Shown here: positions 24,626-33,475 of the stretch, piece after piece
Layout of the letters: every line of letters begins with the position of its first letter
Numbering within the stretch: position 1 is the stretch's first letter
Notes under the pieces: model-generated
The model's input: the letters and a program-made list of their open reading frames with translations, nothing else
What the model was told of the DNA's origin: nothing
Databases searched by the model: none
Position numbers and translations under genes: made by a program
Assembly: GCA_963833505.1 (NCBI GenBank)
Contig: CAWHYG010000007.1
Location: 1,860,001-1,924,000, forward strand
Direction: 5' to 3'
Length of the DNA stretch: 64,000 nucleotides
Source: CAWHYG01 sp963833505
GTDB lineage: Bacteria; Eisenbacteria; RBG-16-71-46; CAIMUX01

Positions 24626-24961
24626 TCAGCTCTGCGGCTCGGTGTGCTTGCCCAGTTCCCGGCGGTAGGCTTCGCGCCCTTCCTGGATCGCGCCCTTGAC
24701 CGCGTCCACCTGGGTCCGGGCCGCATCAGCCACGCCGGCCGCTTTTTCCTTGGCCTTGTCGCCGATGTCGGCGATGCGGTCCTGGACGTCTTCCTGCGTT
24801 TCCTGCACCCAGCCCCTACCCTTGACATAAGCGCCGGTGGCGCTCCGGCGCAGTCTCTGGCGGGTGACTTCCCCCTTCTCCGGCGCGAGAAGGATCGCCA
24901 CCGCCCCGCCGACCAGGGCCCCCAACAGGAAAGCCATCGTGTTATCGCTGGTTCTGCTCAT
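24626..24961 (-). CDS. YtxH domain protein
   Basis: A 111-residue protein. It begins MSRTSDNTMAFLLGALVGGAVAILLAPEKGEVTRQRLRR: one membrane helix followed by the LLAPxKGxxTRxxL motif that defines YtxH. An amphipathic helical tail (ETQEDVQDRIADIGDKAKEK) follows. YtxH proteins are small membrane-associated general-stress proteins of unknown biochemistry. ATG 24961 was chosen over ATG 24970 because GAAAGG lies 9 bases before it. It is grouped with a DUF948 protein and a second YtxH gene on the same strand. Confidence 0.85.
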   Translation of the reverse strand: MSRTSDNTMAFLLGALVGGAVAILLAPEKGEVTRQRLRRSATGAYVKGRGWVQETQEDVQDRIADIGDKAKEKAAGVADAARTQVDAVKGAIQEGREAYRRELGKHTEPQS

Positions 24962-25002
24962 TTGACCCATCCTTTCGTCGCTGACGCAGCGGCGTGCCCG
25001 TT

Positions 25003-25452
25003 CTAGTGGAACAGATAGCGCGTGTCGTCTTCTTCAATCATCCGCGGGCGGCGGCGCCGGAGCGCGGCAACCCCGGCCCGGACTCCCGCCAGGACAGCCG
25101 TCCCCCTCTGCAAAAGGCGGCCGATCTCCGCCACCTGATCCAGCACCGGAACCAGGATCGCCTTCGCCTCGGAAGTGAACTCGCCCGCCGTCACGGCGAT
25201 GCGGTCAAGGTCGGCCGTAAAACGGTTGATCGTGGCCGTGACCGCGCGGATCTCCGCCATCTGGGCCTCAGCCTGGTCCAAGGTCCGCTCGAGCCGGGGC
25301 ATGAGATCCTGGCGGACGGTGGAGACGAGCTGCTCGACCTCGATGGCCGTACGGCCGATTCGCACCAGCAGCCGGACCAGAAAGGCCACGAGGACGACTA
25401 TGCCAAGCGCGGCAATCCAAAGGAATGCGTTCAGCGCCGTTGCGTGCGACAT
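25003..25452 (-). CDS. DUF948-like membrane protein
   Basis: A 149-residue protein with one N-terminal helix (FLWIAALGIVVLVAFLVRLLV), then a long helical region (TAIEVEQLVSTVRQDLMPRLERTLDQAE...) typical of DUF948, and an Arg-rich patch before the C-terminus. DUF948 and YtxH genes are often neighbours, suggesting a common membrane-stress role. GGAGGAGATGGG precedes the ATG. An upstream in-frame start at 25515 is less likely. Confidence 0.8.
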   Translation of the reverse strand: MSHATALNAFLWIAALGIVVLVAFLVRLLVRIGRTAIEVEQLVSTVRQDLMPRLERTLDQAEAQMAEIRAVTATINRFTADLDRIAVTAGEFTSEAKAILVPVLDQVAEIGRLLQRGTAVLAGVRAGVAALRRRRPRMIEEDDTRYLFH

Positions 25453-25598
25453 CGGCCCATCTCCTCCGTCAATGCCTGAAACCGATCCCGGGCGGGCCCA
25501 GGGCAGCCGACCCATTCAAGAGCCTGCGTCGGCTGGGGTCAAGAGCGGAGGGTGGGCTGGTCGACCCGAAAAGCCGGCCCACGCGCGGGATCAGCCGC

Positions 25599-25820
25599 CT
25601 ACCGCCCGCGGATGCGATCGGCGACCTCGCCGGCCCGGCCCCGCAACTCCTGCTGGCTCTCGTCGATCCAGCCTCGGCCCTTCTCGACGAGGTCTCCCAC
25701 GCCCCGCCGGAGATTCCGGCGCGTCACCTTGCCCTTTTCCGGCGCGAACATCAAAGCCGCCACGGTGCCGGCGCCGACTCCGGCCAGAAACATCACGATC
25801 GCCAGGGATCCCTTTCTCAT
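25599..25820 (-). CDS. Short YtxH domain protein
   Basis: A 73-residue protein starting MRKGSLAIVMFLAGVGAGTV, with the motif MFAPEKGKVTRRNLRRG right after the membrane helix and an ESQQELRGRAGEVADRI tail. It is a paralogue of the YtxH gene 0.65 kb downstream; the two flank the DUF948 gene. A strong ribosome site (GAAGGAGG) lies 8 bases before ATG 25820. The gene is first in the likely three-gene operon. Confidence 0.83.
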   Translation of the reverse strand: MRKGSLAIVMFLAGVGAGTVAALMFAPEKGKVTRRNLRRGVGDLVEKGRGWIDESQQELRGRAGEVADRIRGR

Positions 25821-26002
25821 CGTTCGACCTCCTTCGATCAAACTCACGCGACCGATCGACCGGCGCCCGTCGGGCCAGCCTCCGACCGGCTTGCCCCGAG
25901 CTTACCAAATCAACGACGAGGCCTGAGCCCTTCGGACACCGCGTCGGTCCTGGAACCTTCGGCGCGGACGCGGCCGAGCTTGAGGGCCCGGCGCGCCGTG
26001 CG

Positions 26003-26046
26003 CTGACTGGCATCTCCGGTGCCTCGCGACGGGCGATCACGAATGC
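26003..26046. repeat. Partial inverted copy of the MITE-like element end
   Basis: The reverse complement of this segment matches 24450-24492 over about 40 bases with only a few differences; the shared core is GATCGCCCGTCGCGAGGCAC. The two copies point in opposite directions and bracket the YtxH-DUF948-YtxH cluster. The terminal TAGCCCGC is degraded here. Confidence 0.7.
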
Positions 26047-26087
26047 CGGCTGGAGCCCGCCGGAAGCGCCTGATCCTGCTCCTCTCG

Positions 26088-27834
26088 CTATTTGACGCGG
26101 ACGACGCGCCGGTTCGCCTCCTGGGTCGAACCCACGTTCACCCGCAGGAAATACACTCCGTTCGCGACCGATCGCCCCTCGCGGTCTCGCCCGTCCCAGA
26201 CCAGGGCATGAGCCCCGGCCGCAAGCGGCTCGTCCACCAGCGGACGAACCACGGCTCCGCGCGCATCCACGACGGTCGCCCGCACGGCTGCCGGCCGATC
26301 GAGGACGAGACGGAGCGCGGCCTCCGTGGAAAACGGATTCGGCCCGATGACGTCCAGCGTCGGCCCGCCCACCCACATCGGGCCGTTGACGGCGGAGAGA
26401 TCGGTCGTGCTGTAGGTATAGGACTTGAGCCCGGTGTCGGCGATGTTCCCGATCGTGAGGACGACCTGATCGTAGTTCGTGCCGAACCCCGGAAGGTTGA
26501 AGGTCCCGGAATCCTGCTTGTTCAGCGGGATGTCCTCGACCGAGAGCGGCGTTCCGGCCTCGTACTTGATCACCCGGGCGGTCCAGACCGAGCTGCTGTC
26601 TCCGGAGAAGTTGATCCGCTGGGGCGAGGCGTGGGTGAACCTCACATAGTCGGCGGCCCAGTGATTGACGGTGGCGTTCTGCGGGGGCACGGGATCGCCC
26701 GACTGGGTCACGGCCGCGAAGGCCGGAAGCTGATCGCCGTTGTAATTGTACCTCCCGTTGTCGAGGTTCGGATCGTCGAGGAAGTTCGCGACGTACCAGT
26801 CGCTCATGAGCTGCTCGAAGGTCGTCTGGTAGCCCATGTCGACCAGGGTCTTCCGGACGCTGGTGATGCCCGTGGTCGTCTGCGCCACCAGATCCCGGAT
26901 GGTCGGCTGGCCTCCGAAGTGCTCGTAGAGGTAGAGGCTCCAGAGATAGACCTTGACGTAGTCGGGGTAGTTGCCGCCCCAGCTGGTCAGACCGTTGTCC
27001 GGAAGGGAATTGAACCCGGTGATCTTGTCGGGATGGCCGTAGAACCACATGGCCAGCTCGCTCATTCCCTCGTTCAGCCAGGTCTCCTCGTTGGGATCCG
27101 CGAGCCAGTGGATCATGTGCTGGAACTCGTGCGCCATGACCGCGGTCAGGTAGGGGCCGCCGGGACCGCCGGGATCGGGCGTGCTGGCGTCGACGTAGAT
27201 CACCTCGCACTCGTTGGACCGATACTGCTGGTCCCAGCCGTCCGGATACTCGTCATAGAACCAGAAGAACCCGTCCGCTCCCGTGATGTCGAAGTCGTAG
27301 AGCATGATGTAGATTCGGGGATCGTGGTCGAGCATGTCGGGCGCCGGCCCGAAATTCTCGGTGTCGAGCTGGTAGATCCCCTCATTGGGCCACTGGCCGT
27401 ACGAGTGGTTGTCCCAGGCCGCCACGATGGCATCGACGTCCGATTGCTGCACGCGGGTCCCCCACTGCGAATCCTCGACCATCACGTAGCAGGTCTGGCC
27501 CATGCCCCGAACCGTGCACGAGAGCTTCTTGTAGTAGGGATTGCCCTGGGCGAAGTACCACAGGTACCAGAGCCAGGAATCGCCGACCCCTGGATGCGGC
27601 GGCGGAGTCATCGGATCCCCCGGCTGGATGTGCGTTCGGACCATTCTGGCTCGGAGGCGGAGGAGGCGGCAGGTGCGAGCGAGAGGCCCACTGCTCGATC
27701 TCCGGAACAAGGCAGCCGGTAGCCAGGGCCGGAGGCGCCATCCAGGCGGACAAAAGGACGAGGCCGAGGAGGACGAGCCCCCAGTTCTTTTCCAGCCTGC
27801 GGAGCCGCAGCGGCGTCCTATGACCAAGACTCAT
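26088..27834 (-). CDS. Secreted zinc metalloprotease with sorting domain, frameshifted near the N-terminus
   Basis: Signal peptide and start are in one frame (ATG 27834 after CAGGAG; WGLVLLGLVLLSAWMAPPALA). The rest is in the +1 frame, joined somewhere in 27600-27670, where a proline run and GGGGG occur. The body has AVMAHEFQHMIHW with WLNEGMSEL, the HExxH plus downstream Glu of gluzincin-type zinc proteases, related to M30/M6 enzymes. It ends with a FlgD-Ig-like module (VIGPNPFSTEA, VWDGRDREGRSVANGVYFLRV) and NRRVVRVK. It is probably a surface or secreted protease. The span is 3n+1, so one base must be removed for a continuous protein of about 581 residues. Confidence 0.75.
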
Positions 27835-27911
27835 GGATTGACTCCTGTTGGTAGATGGATCCTGTTGCAGGTTGGAGCGACGGGCGCTCCCGAAAAGAGC
27901 GAGACAAGATG

Positions 27912-27940
27912 ATTCTAACAGGCACACGACCTTCCGGAAA
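27912..27940 (-). promoter_or_regulatory. Weak promoter candidate for the metalloprotease gene
   Basis: On the minus strand TAGAAT (27917-27912) lies 17 bases after TTTCCG (27940-27935). The insertion sequence starts only 15 bases upstream of this -35, so the element may have altered expression of the protease. Confidence 0.3.
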
Positions 27941-27954
27941 GAGATCTGGCCACG

Positions 27955-29637
27955 CCCCAACTCCGCTCTAAGGGGCCTTCGGCGGGCTTCCCGCCCGCTT
28001 TCCCCGCTGTAAGTCCTTGGCAATCCTCATCGCCTCCCTCACCGGTTCCGCATTGGGGAGGGCCGGAAATCTCCGCTCTAAGAGAAGGGCAGTTCCGGAG
28101 ACTCATCCGGGCTCGATCTCCAGCTGTCGGCCAATCCCAGCAGCTTGGCTCGCGCCGCGACCAACTCGTCTACCGTCAGGGGAGGCGCCGCCAGACGAGC
28201 GGTCAGCTCCCGGGCATGCTGCCGGATCATCGCGGCCATCGAGAAGAGCTCGTACCGCAGCCGCTTCGGTCTGGCTTCCCGGAGACGCTCGGGCAGAGCG
28301 TGTCGCTTGAGCAGACTGAGAACGTTGTACGTGATCAGGTTCAGACGAAACCAGGCGGCGTTGGCTCCGAATCGCTGACTGGGAACAATGCCCCCTCCCA
28401 GCTCGTTCTTGATCACGCCGTGCGTGTGCTCGATCGTGCCCGCCTTCTGCCAATGCCACCGAAGCAACTCGGTTGTCGACAGGTCTTCCCGATTACTCAC
28501 CACGGCCAAATGCTTCAACTCTTGCCCGCCGGAAAACAACGCCCCTTGCTTGGCCGTGAACCGCACCGCCACGTAACGCATCGGAGGTGCATCCTTCGGC
28601 CAGTCGCCCGGAATAAACTCCACCTCCGCCGCCTCCACGTACTCGCGAGGTCGGTCTTCCAGAAACTCCCATCCTACCGCCGGGTCCTCACAAGCTCTCC
28701 GCAGCTCGCGAGTCATGTCGGCGGAGATCGTGAACTCGACCTTCTCGCGCCATAGGTACTTCAGCACCTTCTCGTCGTAACAGGCGCTGTCCCCGCGAAA
28801 ACACCGGCGCTCCACACTCCGGGGCAGAGCCGAAAGCGCACGCGCGGCGATCTCTCGATTCCCCATCCCCGCGGGAACGTTGCCGTCCCGATACTCGTCC
28901 GCTACGACCAGGTCGGCCTCCGCCCAAACCACCACCACCGGCTGAAAGCCTCGGCCACCTTCGTAGTGGGACAAGGCTTCCCGCCGACGACTCTCCACTA
29001 TCGTCGCGTCCAGATCCAGCGTGGCCAACCGCGGACAATCCATCATCACTCCGCGATGCACGAGCCCGACGTTCCATCGGTGCAGGCCCACCAGCGGGAC
29101 GCTCTCTGGTACGATCCATGCCCCTCCCGCCGGCCGCTTCGACAACACCTCCTCGTCGTGAAAGCTCATCAGAAAATCCAAAAGCGCGTCCGGTGAGGGT
29201 GCCCGCCGACCCAGCAGCCGACTCAGGCCCTGATCCCGAGCCAGGACCCGAATGTCCTCGACCCGCTCTCCCCCCGCCGCCAACATCAAGACAATCCACT
29301 GGAGCTTCTCGTAAACCGTGAAACCCCGCCGCCGGGAACCCAACGGCAACTCCCGCGCCGCCAACTCGTCCATGCCCAAGGCCAGCAGAAGTTCCGCCAC
29401 CAAGGGCAGGCCCGCCTGAGACGTCATGTCCATCGGCCGAGACGCAGCCTCCATCCGGAACGGCAGCAACCCCTGTCGGTGCCGTGACCCCATCGCCAAC
29501 CACCCCTCGGCTCCTTCCGAACGCACCCAGGGGATCGATCCCCCCAAAGTCTCGCAAATCGTCTCCCATCTTTCACCCAATGGGTGAGATCATCCTCAGG
29601 CCAGACACCAAACTACGGAGTTAGAGCGGAGTTGGGG
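27955..29637. mobile_element. IS1380-type insertion sequence, apparently intact
   Basis: The element is 1,683 bases long. Perfect 17-bp terminal inverted repeats CCCCAACTCCGCTCTAA lie at 27955-27971 and, as reverse complement, at 29621-29637. A 5-base direct repeat CCACG flanks it on both sides (27950-27954 and 29638-29642). The motif CTCCGCTCTAAG recurs inside the left end (28071-28082), a subterminal copy. Termini, target duplication and full transposase all agree with a recent intact insertion between two secreted-protease genes. Confidence 0.93.
28078..29580 (-). CDS. IS1380 family transposase
   Basis: A 500-residue DDE transposase. The catalytic-region motifs are LATLDLDATIVESRR near residue 190 (first Asp), CFRGDSACYDEKVLKYL near 265 (second Asp), and LRWHWQKAGTIEHTHGVIKNELGGG near 390, carrying the conserved Glu region of IS1380 and IS4-like enzymes. 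It is uninterrupted, so the element may be active. The start codon is uncertain: the frame is open from 29580, and internal Met codons at residues 30 and 43 are possible. Confidence 0.9.
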   Translation of the reverse strand: MGERWETICETLGGSIPWVRSEGAEGWLAMGSRHRQGLLPFRMEAASRPMDMTSQAGLPLVAELLLALGMDELAARELPLGSRRRGFTVYEKLQWIVLMLAAGGERVEDIRVLARDQGLSRLLGRRAPSPDALLDFLMSFHDEEVLSKRPAGGAWIVPESVPLVGLHRWNVGLVHRGVMMDCPRLATLDLDATIVESRRREALSHYEGGRGFQPVVVVWAEADLVVADEYRDGNVPAGMGNREIAARALSALPRSVERRCFRGDSACYDEKVLKYLWREKVEFTISADMTRELRRACEDPAVGWEFLEDRPREYVEAAEVEFIPGDWPKDAPPMRYVAVRFTAKQGALFSGGQELKHLAVVSNREDLSTTELLRWHWQKAGTIEHTHGVIKNELGGGIVPSQRFGANAAWFRLNLITYNVLSLLKRHALPERLREARPKRLRYELFSMAAMIRQHARELTARLAAPPLTVDELVAARAKLLGLADSWRSSPDESPELPFS

Positions 29638-29782
29638 CCACGGCCGTGCCCGGAAGCGGAACTCGCGGCCCAGGACATGGTCCCGAAGAGGAGCCCAGTC
29701 GCACCAGGAGGCCGCAACGCACCGGACGAACTCCTCGGTGTCACACCCGGCCGTCCCGCGGTAGGCTGAGAGCGGAAGACGC

Positions 29783-31501
29783 ATGGCAATCGCGGCATCA
29801 GGCATCCAGAGCTTACGGGCATCCAGGCGCCCGGCCGGCCGGCCGGGGCAGCCCGCGATCCTGGGCGCGCTGCTCCTTCTCCTGGCCCCGCCGGCGTCCG
29901 CCCGGACGGGCACGCCGCCCGCCAGCTTCGGAAGCGCCCTCCCGGCCCTGCAGATCGGGGACGCCGTCATCCTTCCGCCGGTCGACGAAAGGCGGTTTCT
30001 TGCCGAGGATCAGGCGGCGGAGAGTTCCGGCCTGGACAAGCCGCTTCGGTTCGCGGCGCCGATCCCGGTCAACCTCGGCCCCGATCGGAACGGCACCTGG
30101 AGCCAGCTCGATGACGGCAGCCGGGTCTGGAGATGCGAGGTTATCTCCGACGGCGCTCGGAGCCTCAACTTCGGCCTGTCGGCCTTCCGGCTCCCTCCGG
30201 GCGCGGCCTTCCACCTGTACCCGGCCGACCGCTCGCGATACGACGGACCCTACGGCGGCGCCGACGCCGCTCCGACGGGGGAGTTCTGGACCCCGGTGGT
30301 GCCGGGGGACAATGTCGTCCTTGAGCTGCACGTTCCCAGCCACCCCGCGTTCGAACCCGAGGTCGCGATCGCCCAGGTGGCGCACGACTACCGCGGGTTC
30401 TTGCAGATCCTGGCGGGGCAGGAAGAAAGTTCGTGCAACAACGATGTCGTCTGCCCGCTGGGAGACTCCTGGCGCCAGGACATCCGATCGGCCGGCGTCT
30501 ACACGCTCGACGGCCAGTGGAGATGCTCCGGGCAGCTCCTCATGAGCCTGGTGTCATCCAACCCGCTCGCCTATTTCGAGACCGCCTATCACTGCGGGAT
30601 CTCCCCGGCCAACGCCAGCACGATCGTCGTCTACTGGCGCGACGAGGCTCCGACCTGCGGCCAGCATTGCTGCGGTCCGCTTACGTTCAGCCAGTCGGGC
30701 GCGACGTTCGTGGCCGGCTGGTCCACGTCCGATTTCTGTCTAATCCGTCTCGATCAGGATCCCAGCCCCGAATCCAATGTCTACTACGCCGGCTGGGACG
30801 CCCGGGAAACCAGCGCGCCGCAGACCGAAACGGTGATCCACCACCCCAACTGCGATGTGAAAGCCATCAGCTTCTGCTCGCGGCCGGCGACCTTGACCAG
30901 CTGGGCGGAAGACTCCGGTCCGGGCGACGGCACGCAATGGCGCATTGACCACTACGACAGCGGGACCACGGAAGCGGGGTCTTCCGGAGCCGGCCTCTGG
31001 GACCAGGACCACCGCATCATCGGCCAGCTCCACGGCGGATCCGCCAGTTGCGCCGAGCCGGACAGCTGTGACTGGTATGGACGTCTGGCTCTCTCCTGGG
31101 AAGGCGGGGGCTCGCCTTCGACGCGGCTCAAGGACTGGCTGGATCCGAACCAGACCGGAGCCCAGTTCATGGACGGTTACGATCCCTACGATCACGGATC
31201 CGAGCCGCCGGAACCGCCGTCGGCAAACCGCCTGCGATTGATCTGGCCGAATCCGGCTCGCGCCGCCTTCCTGGTCTCGTTTGACCTGGTGAGAGCGGGA
31301 ATCGTCGGGACCGAGGTCTACGATGCCGCGGGACGAAGAGTGGTCACGGGCGCACCCCGGTACTTCCCCGCGGGAACGTCGCAGTTCCAGCTTTTCGCCC
31401 GGAGCTCCGGAGGATCCCCGCTGGCGTCGGGCGTCTACTTCCTTCGGATGACGGTCAACAGCCGGCCGGTCGACTCGAGGAAGCTGATCGTCATCCGATA
31501 G
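29783..31501 (+). CDS. Secreted trypsin-like (lysyl endopeptidase-type) serine protease with sorting domain, copy 1
   Basis: A 572-residue protein with a signal peptide (ILGALLLLLAPPASA) and a propeptide of about 190 residues. The S1 catalytic domain is related to Achromobacter lysyl endopeptidase: His in FETAYHCGI, Asp in WSTSDFCLIRL, Ser in AGSSGAGLWDQ. Many cysteines are conserved with its neighbour. A C-terminal FlgD-Ig-like module (LIWPNPARAAF, GVYFLRM) ends in SRKLIVIR. The second, very similar gene follows after 205 bases, so this is a tandem duplication. The IS element ends 145 bases upstream. Confidence 0.88.
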   Translation: MAIAASGIQSLRASRRPAGRPGQPAILGALLLLLAPPASARTGTPPASFGSALPALQIGDAVILPPVDERRFLAEDQAAESSGLDKPLRFAAPIPVNLGPDRNGTWSQLDDGSRVWRCEVISDGARSLNFGLSAFRLPPGAAFHLYPADRSRYDGPYGGADAAPTGEFWTPVVPGDNVVLELHVPSHPAFEPEVAIAQVAHDYRGFLQILAGQEESSCNNDVVCPLGDSWRQDIRSAGVYTLDGQWRCSGQLLMSLVSSNPLAYFETAYHCGISPANASTIVVYWRDEAPTCGQHCCGPLTFSQSGATFVAGWSTSDFCLIRLDQDPSPESNVYYAGWDARETSAPQTETVIHHPNCDVKAISFCSRPATLTSWAEDSGPGDGTQWRIDHYDSGTTEAGSSGAGLWDQDHRIIGQLHGGSASCAEPDSCDWYGRLALSWEGGGSPSTRLKDWLDPNQTGAQFMDGYDPYDHGSEPPEPPSANRLRLIWPNPARAAFLVSFDLVRAGIVGTEVYDAAGRRVVTGAPRYFPAGTSQFQLFARSSGGSPLASGVYFLRMTVNSRPVDSRKLIVIR

Positions 31502-31561
31502 TGAACGACCCGCGGGACGGGGCCCCGCCGCGGCCGGCCCAATGCCAGCCCAAACCAGCCG

Positions 31562-31590
31562 TTCCCGCCGGACCTCCGATCCCGTATAAT
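31562..31590 (+). promoter_or_regulatory. Promoter candidate for protease copy 2
   Basis: A perfect TATAAT at 31585-31590 sits 17 bases after TTCCCG (31562-31567), giving a leader of about 110 bases. The 12-base string ATCCCGTATAAT is repeated exactly at 47517-47528, upstream of the subtilase gene. Confidence 0.5.
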
Positions 31591-31706
31591 GAGCAGTTGG
31601 ATCGGCTTGGGCGATGCCGGGGTCGTCAAGCGCTGACGGCACGAAGGTCTCAGGCTCCGCTGCGGCATCCGACGAAACATCGGCGCAACTCCATACCGGG
31701 GGAATC

Positions 31707-33419
31707 ATGAAGACCATGGAGGTTTCGAGAGCGACCCGTCCGGCCGCTCCCATCCTGCTCGCATCGTGGTTCGCTTTTGCAGTCTTCTCGGCTCTTTCGT
31801 TCCATCCCACGACGGCGCTCGCCCGCACGGGAACCCCGCCCCCGAGCTTCTCGCCCGCCGTGCCGGCCCTCAGCGCCGGAGACCTCGTGGTCCTTCCGCC
31901 GGTGGACGAGCAGCAGTACCTCCGTGAAGACGCGGAGGCCGCCGCCTCCGGGATCGACAAGCCGCTCCGCTTCGCCGCTCCCATCGCGGTGGATCTGAGC
32001 CCGGCCACGGCCGGTGTCTGGACGCCACTGGCTCACGGAGATCGCATCTGGCGGTGCGAGATCGTCTCCACCGGCGCCCGCTCCCTCAACTTCGGCCTGA
32101 CCATGTTTCACCTGCCGGCCGGGGCCGAACTGTACCTCTACCCGGCCGACCGATCGATGTACGACGGGCCGTACACCTCCGGCGACGCCACGCCGACGGG
32201 AGAGTTCTGGACCGCCGTGGTCCCCGGCGATGACGCCGTCGTCGAGCTGTATGTTCCGGCCGCTCCGGCCTTCCAGCCGGAACTCGTGATCACCCAGGTG
32301 GCCCACGACTATCGCGGATTCGAGCAGTTCCTGGAGAAGCCGCAGGAAGGCAGCTGCAACAACGACGTCATCTGTCCGATCGCCGATCCCTGGCGACTGG
32401 AGATCCGCTCGGGCGGCGTCTACACACTGAACGGCCAATGGACCTGCTCGGGACAGCTCTTCAACAGCAACGTCTCCAACCCGCCGCCCTACTTCGAGAC
32501 GGCCTACCACTGCGGGATCTCCAGCAGCAACGCCGGCACGATCGTCGTCTACTGGAAGTACGAGGCTCCGGTCTGCGGCGAACATTGCTGCGGGCCGCTC
32601 ACCTTCCATCAGTCGGGCTCGACCTTCAAGGCGAAGTGGTCGACCTCCGACTTCTGTCTGGTCCAGCTCAGCCAGACGCCGGAGACCGACTTCAATGTCT
32701 ACTACGCCGGTTGGGACGCCACGACCACCAACGCGCCCCAGAGCGAGGTCGTCATCCATCACCCCAATTGCGACGTGAAGGCGATCAGCTTCGACTATCG
32801 CCCCGTGACGATCACGAGCTGGGGCGGGGACAGCAGCCCCGGGGACGGCTCGCACTGGCGCGTCGATCACTACGACAGCGGGACGACCGAGCCCGGTTCT
32901 TCCGGCTCAGCGCTGTATGACCAGAACCATCACGTCATCGGCCAGTTACACGGCGGATATGCTTCCTGCACGTCCATCACCCAGGACTGGTATGGTCGTG
33001 TCCCCGTCTCCTGGGACGGCGGCGGCACCTCGACCACCCGCCTGAAGGACTGGCTCGACCCGAACGGCACGGGCGTCCAGGTCAACAGCGGCTACGATCC
33101 GTTCGGACCCAGCGCCGTCCAGCCGCCGGCTTCGCGACAGACCGGCGGAATGGCGCAGATCGCTCCGAACCCGACCCGCGGCTCCTTCCAGGTCGGCTTC
33201 GAGCTGACCCGGCCGGCAGTGACGGGGGTCGTGCTCTACGACGCGGCCGGCCGCGCGGTCTCGACGGTGCCGGCCCGCGCCTATCCGGCCGGCGCATCAA
33301 GGATCTTGGTGGCGGCTCGGTCGGACGACGGCAAGCCGCTGGCTCCCGGGATCTACTTCGTCCGCTTGACGGTGGACGGCCGCGTGAGCGGGGCGCGGAA
33401 GCTGATCGTCGTCGAATAG
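31707..33419 (+). CDS. Secreted trypsin-like (lysyl endopeptidase-type) serine protease with sorting domain, copy 2
   Basis: A 570-residue paralogue of the preceding gene. It has a signal peptide (ILLASWFAFAVFSALSF), the same ARTGTPPPSF start of the mature part, His in FETAYHCGI, Asp in WSTSDFCLVQL and Ser in PGSSGSALYDQ. It ends with a FlgD-Ig-like module (IAPNPTRGSFQV, GIYFVRL) and ARKLIVVE. ATG 31707 lies after CCGGGGGAATC. The propeptide and catalytic domain align with copy 1 throughout, whereas the signal peptides differ, so the duplication is not recent. Substrate specificity for lysine is inferred from the family only. Confidence 0.88.
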   Translation: MKTMEVSRATRPAAPILLASWFAFAVFSALSFHPTTALARTGTPPPSFSPAVPALSAGDLVVLPPVDEQQYLREDAEAAASGIDKPLRFAAPIAVDLSPATAGVWTPLAHGDRIWRCEIVSTGARSLNFGLTMFHLPAGAELYLYPADRSMYDGPYTSGDATPTGEFWTAVVPGDDAVVELYVPAAPAFQPELVITQVAHDYRGFEQFLEKPQEGSCNNDVICPIADPWRLEIRSGGVYTLNGQWTCSGQLFNSNVSNPPPYFETAYHCGISSSNAGTIVVYWKYEAPVCGEHCCGPLTFHQSGSTFKAKWSTSDFCLVQLSQTPETDFNVYYAGWDATTTNAPQSEVVIHHPNCDVKAISFDYRPVTITSWGGDSSPGDGSHWRVDHYDSGTTEPGSSGSALYDQNHHVIGQLHGGYASCTSITQDWYGRVPVSWDGGGTSTTRLKDWLDPNGTGVQVNSGYDPFGPSAVQPPASRQTGGMAQIAPNPTRGSFQVGFELTRPAVTGVVLYDAAGRAVSTVPARAYPAGASRILVAARSDDGKPLAPGIYFVRLTVDGRVSGARKLIVVE

Positions 33420-33475
33420 CCGGCAGGACGCGGCCGGGCGATTCCGGTCATCGGCTGGAGGATCGGTTGCGGAGC

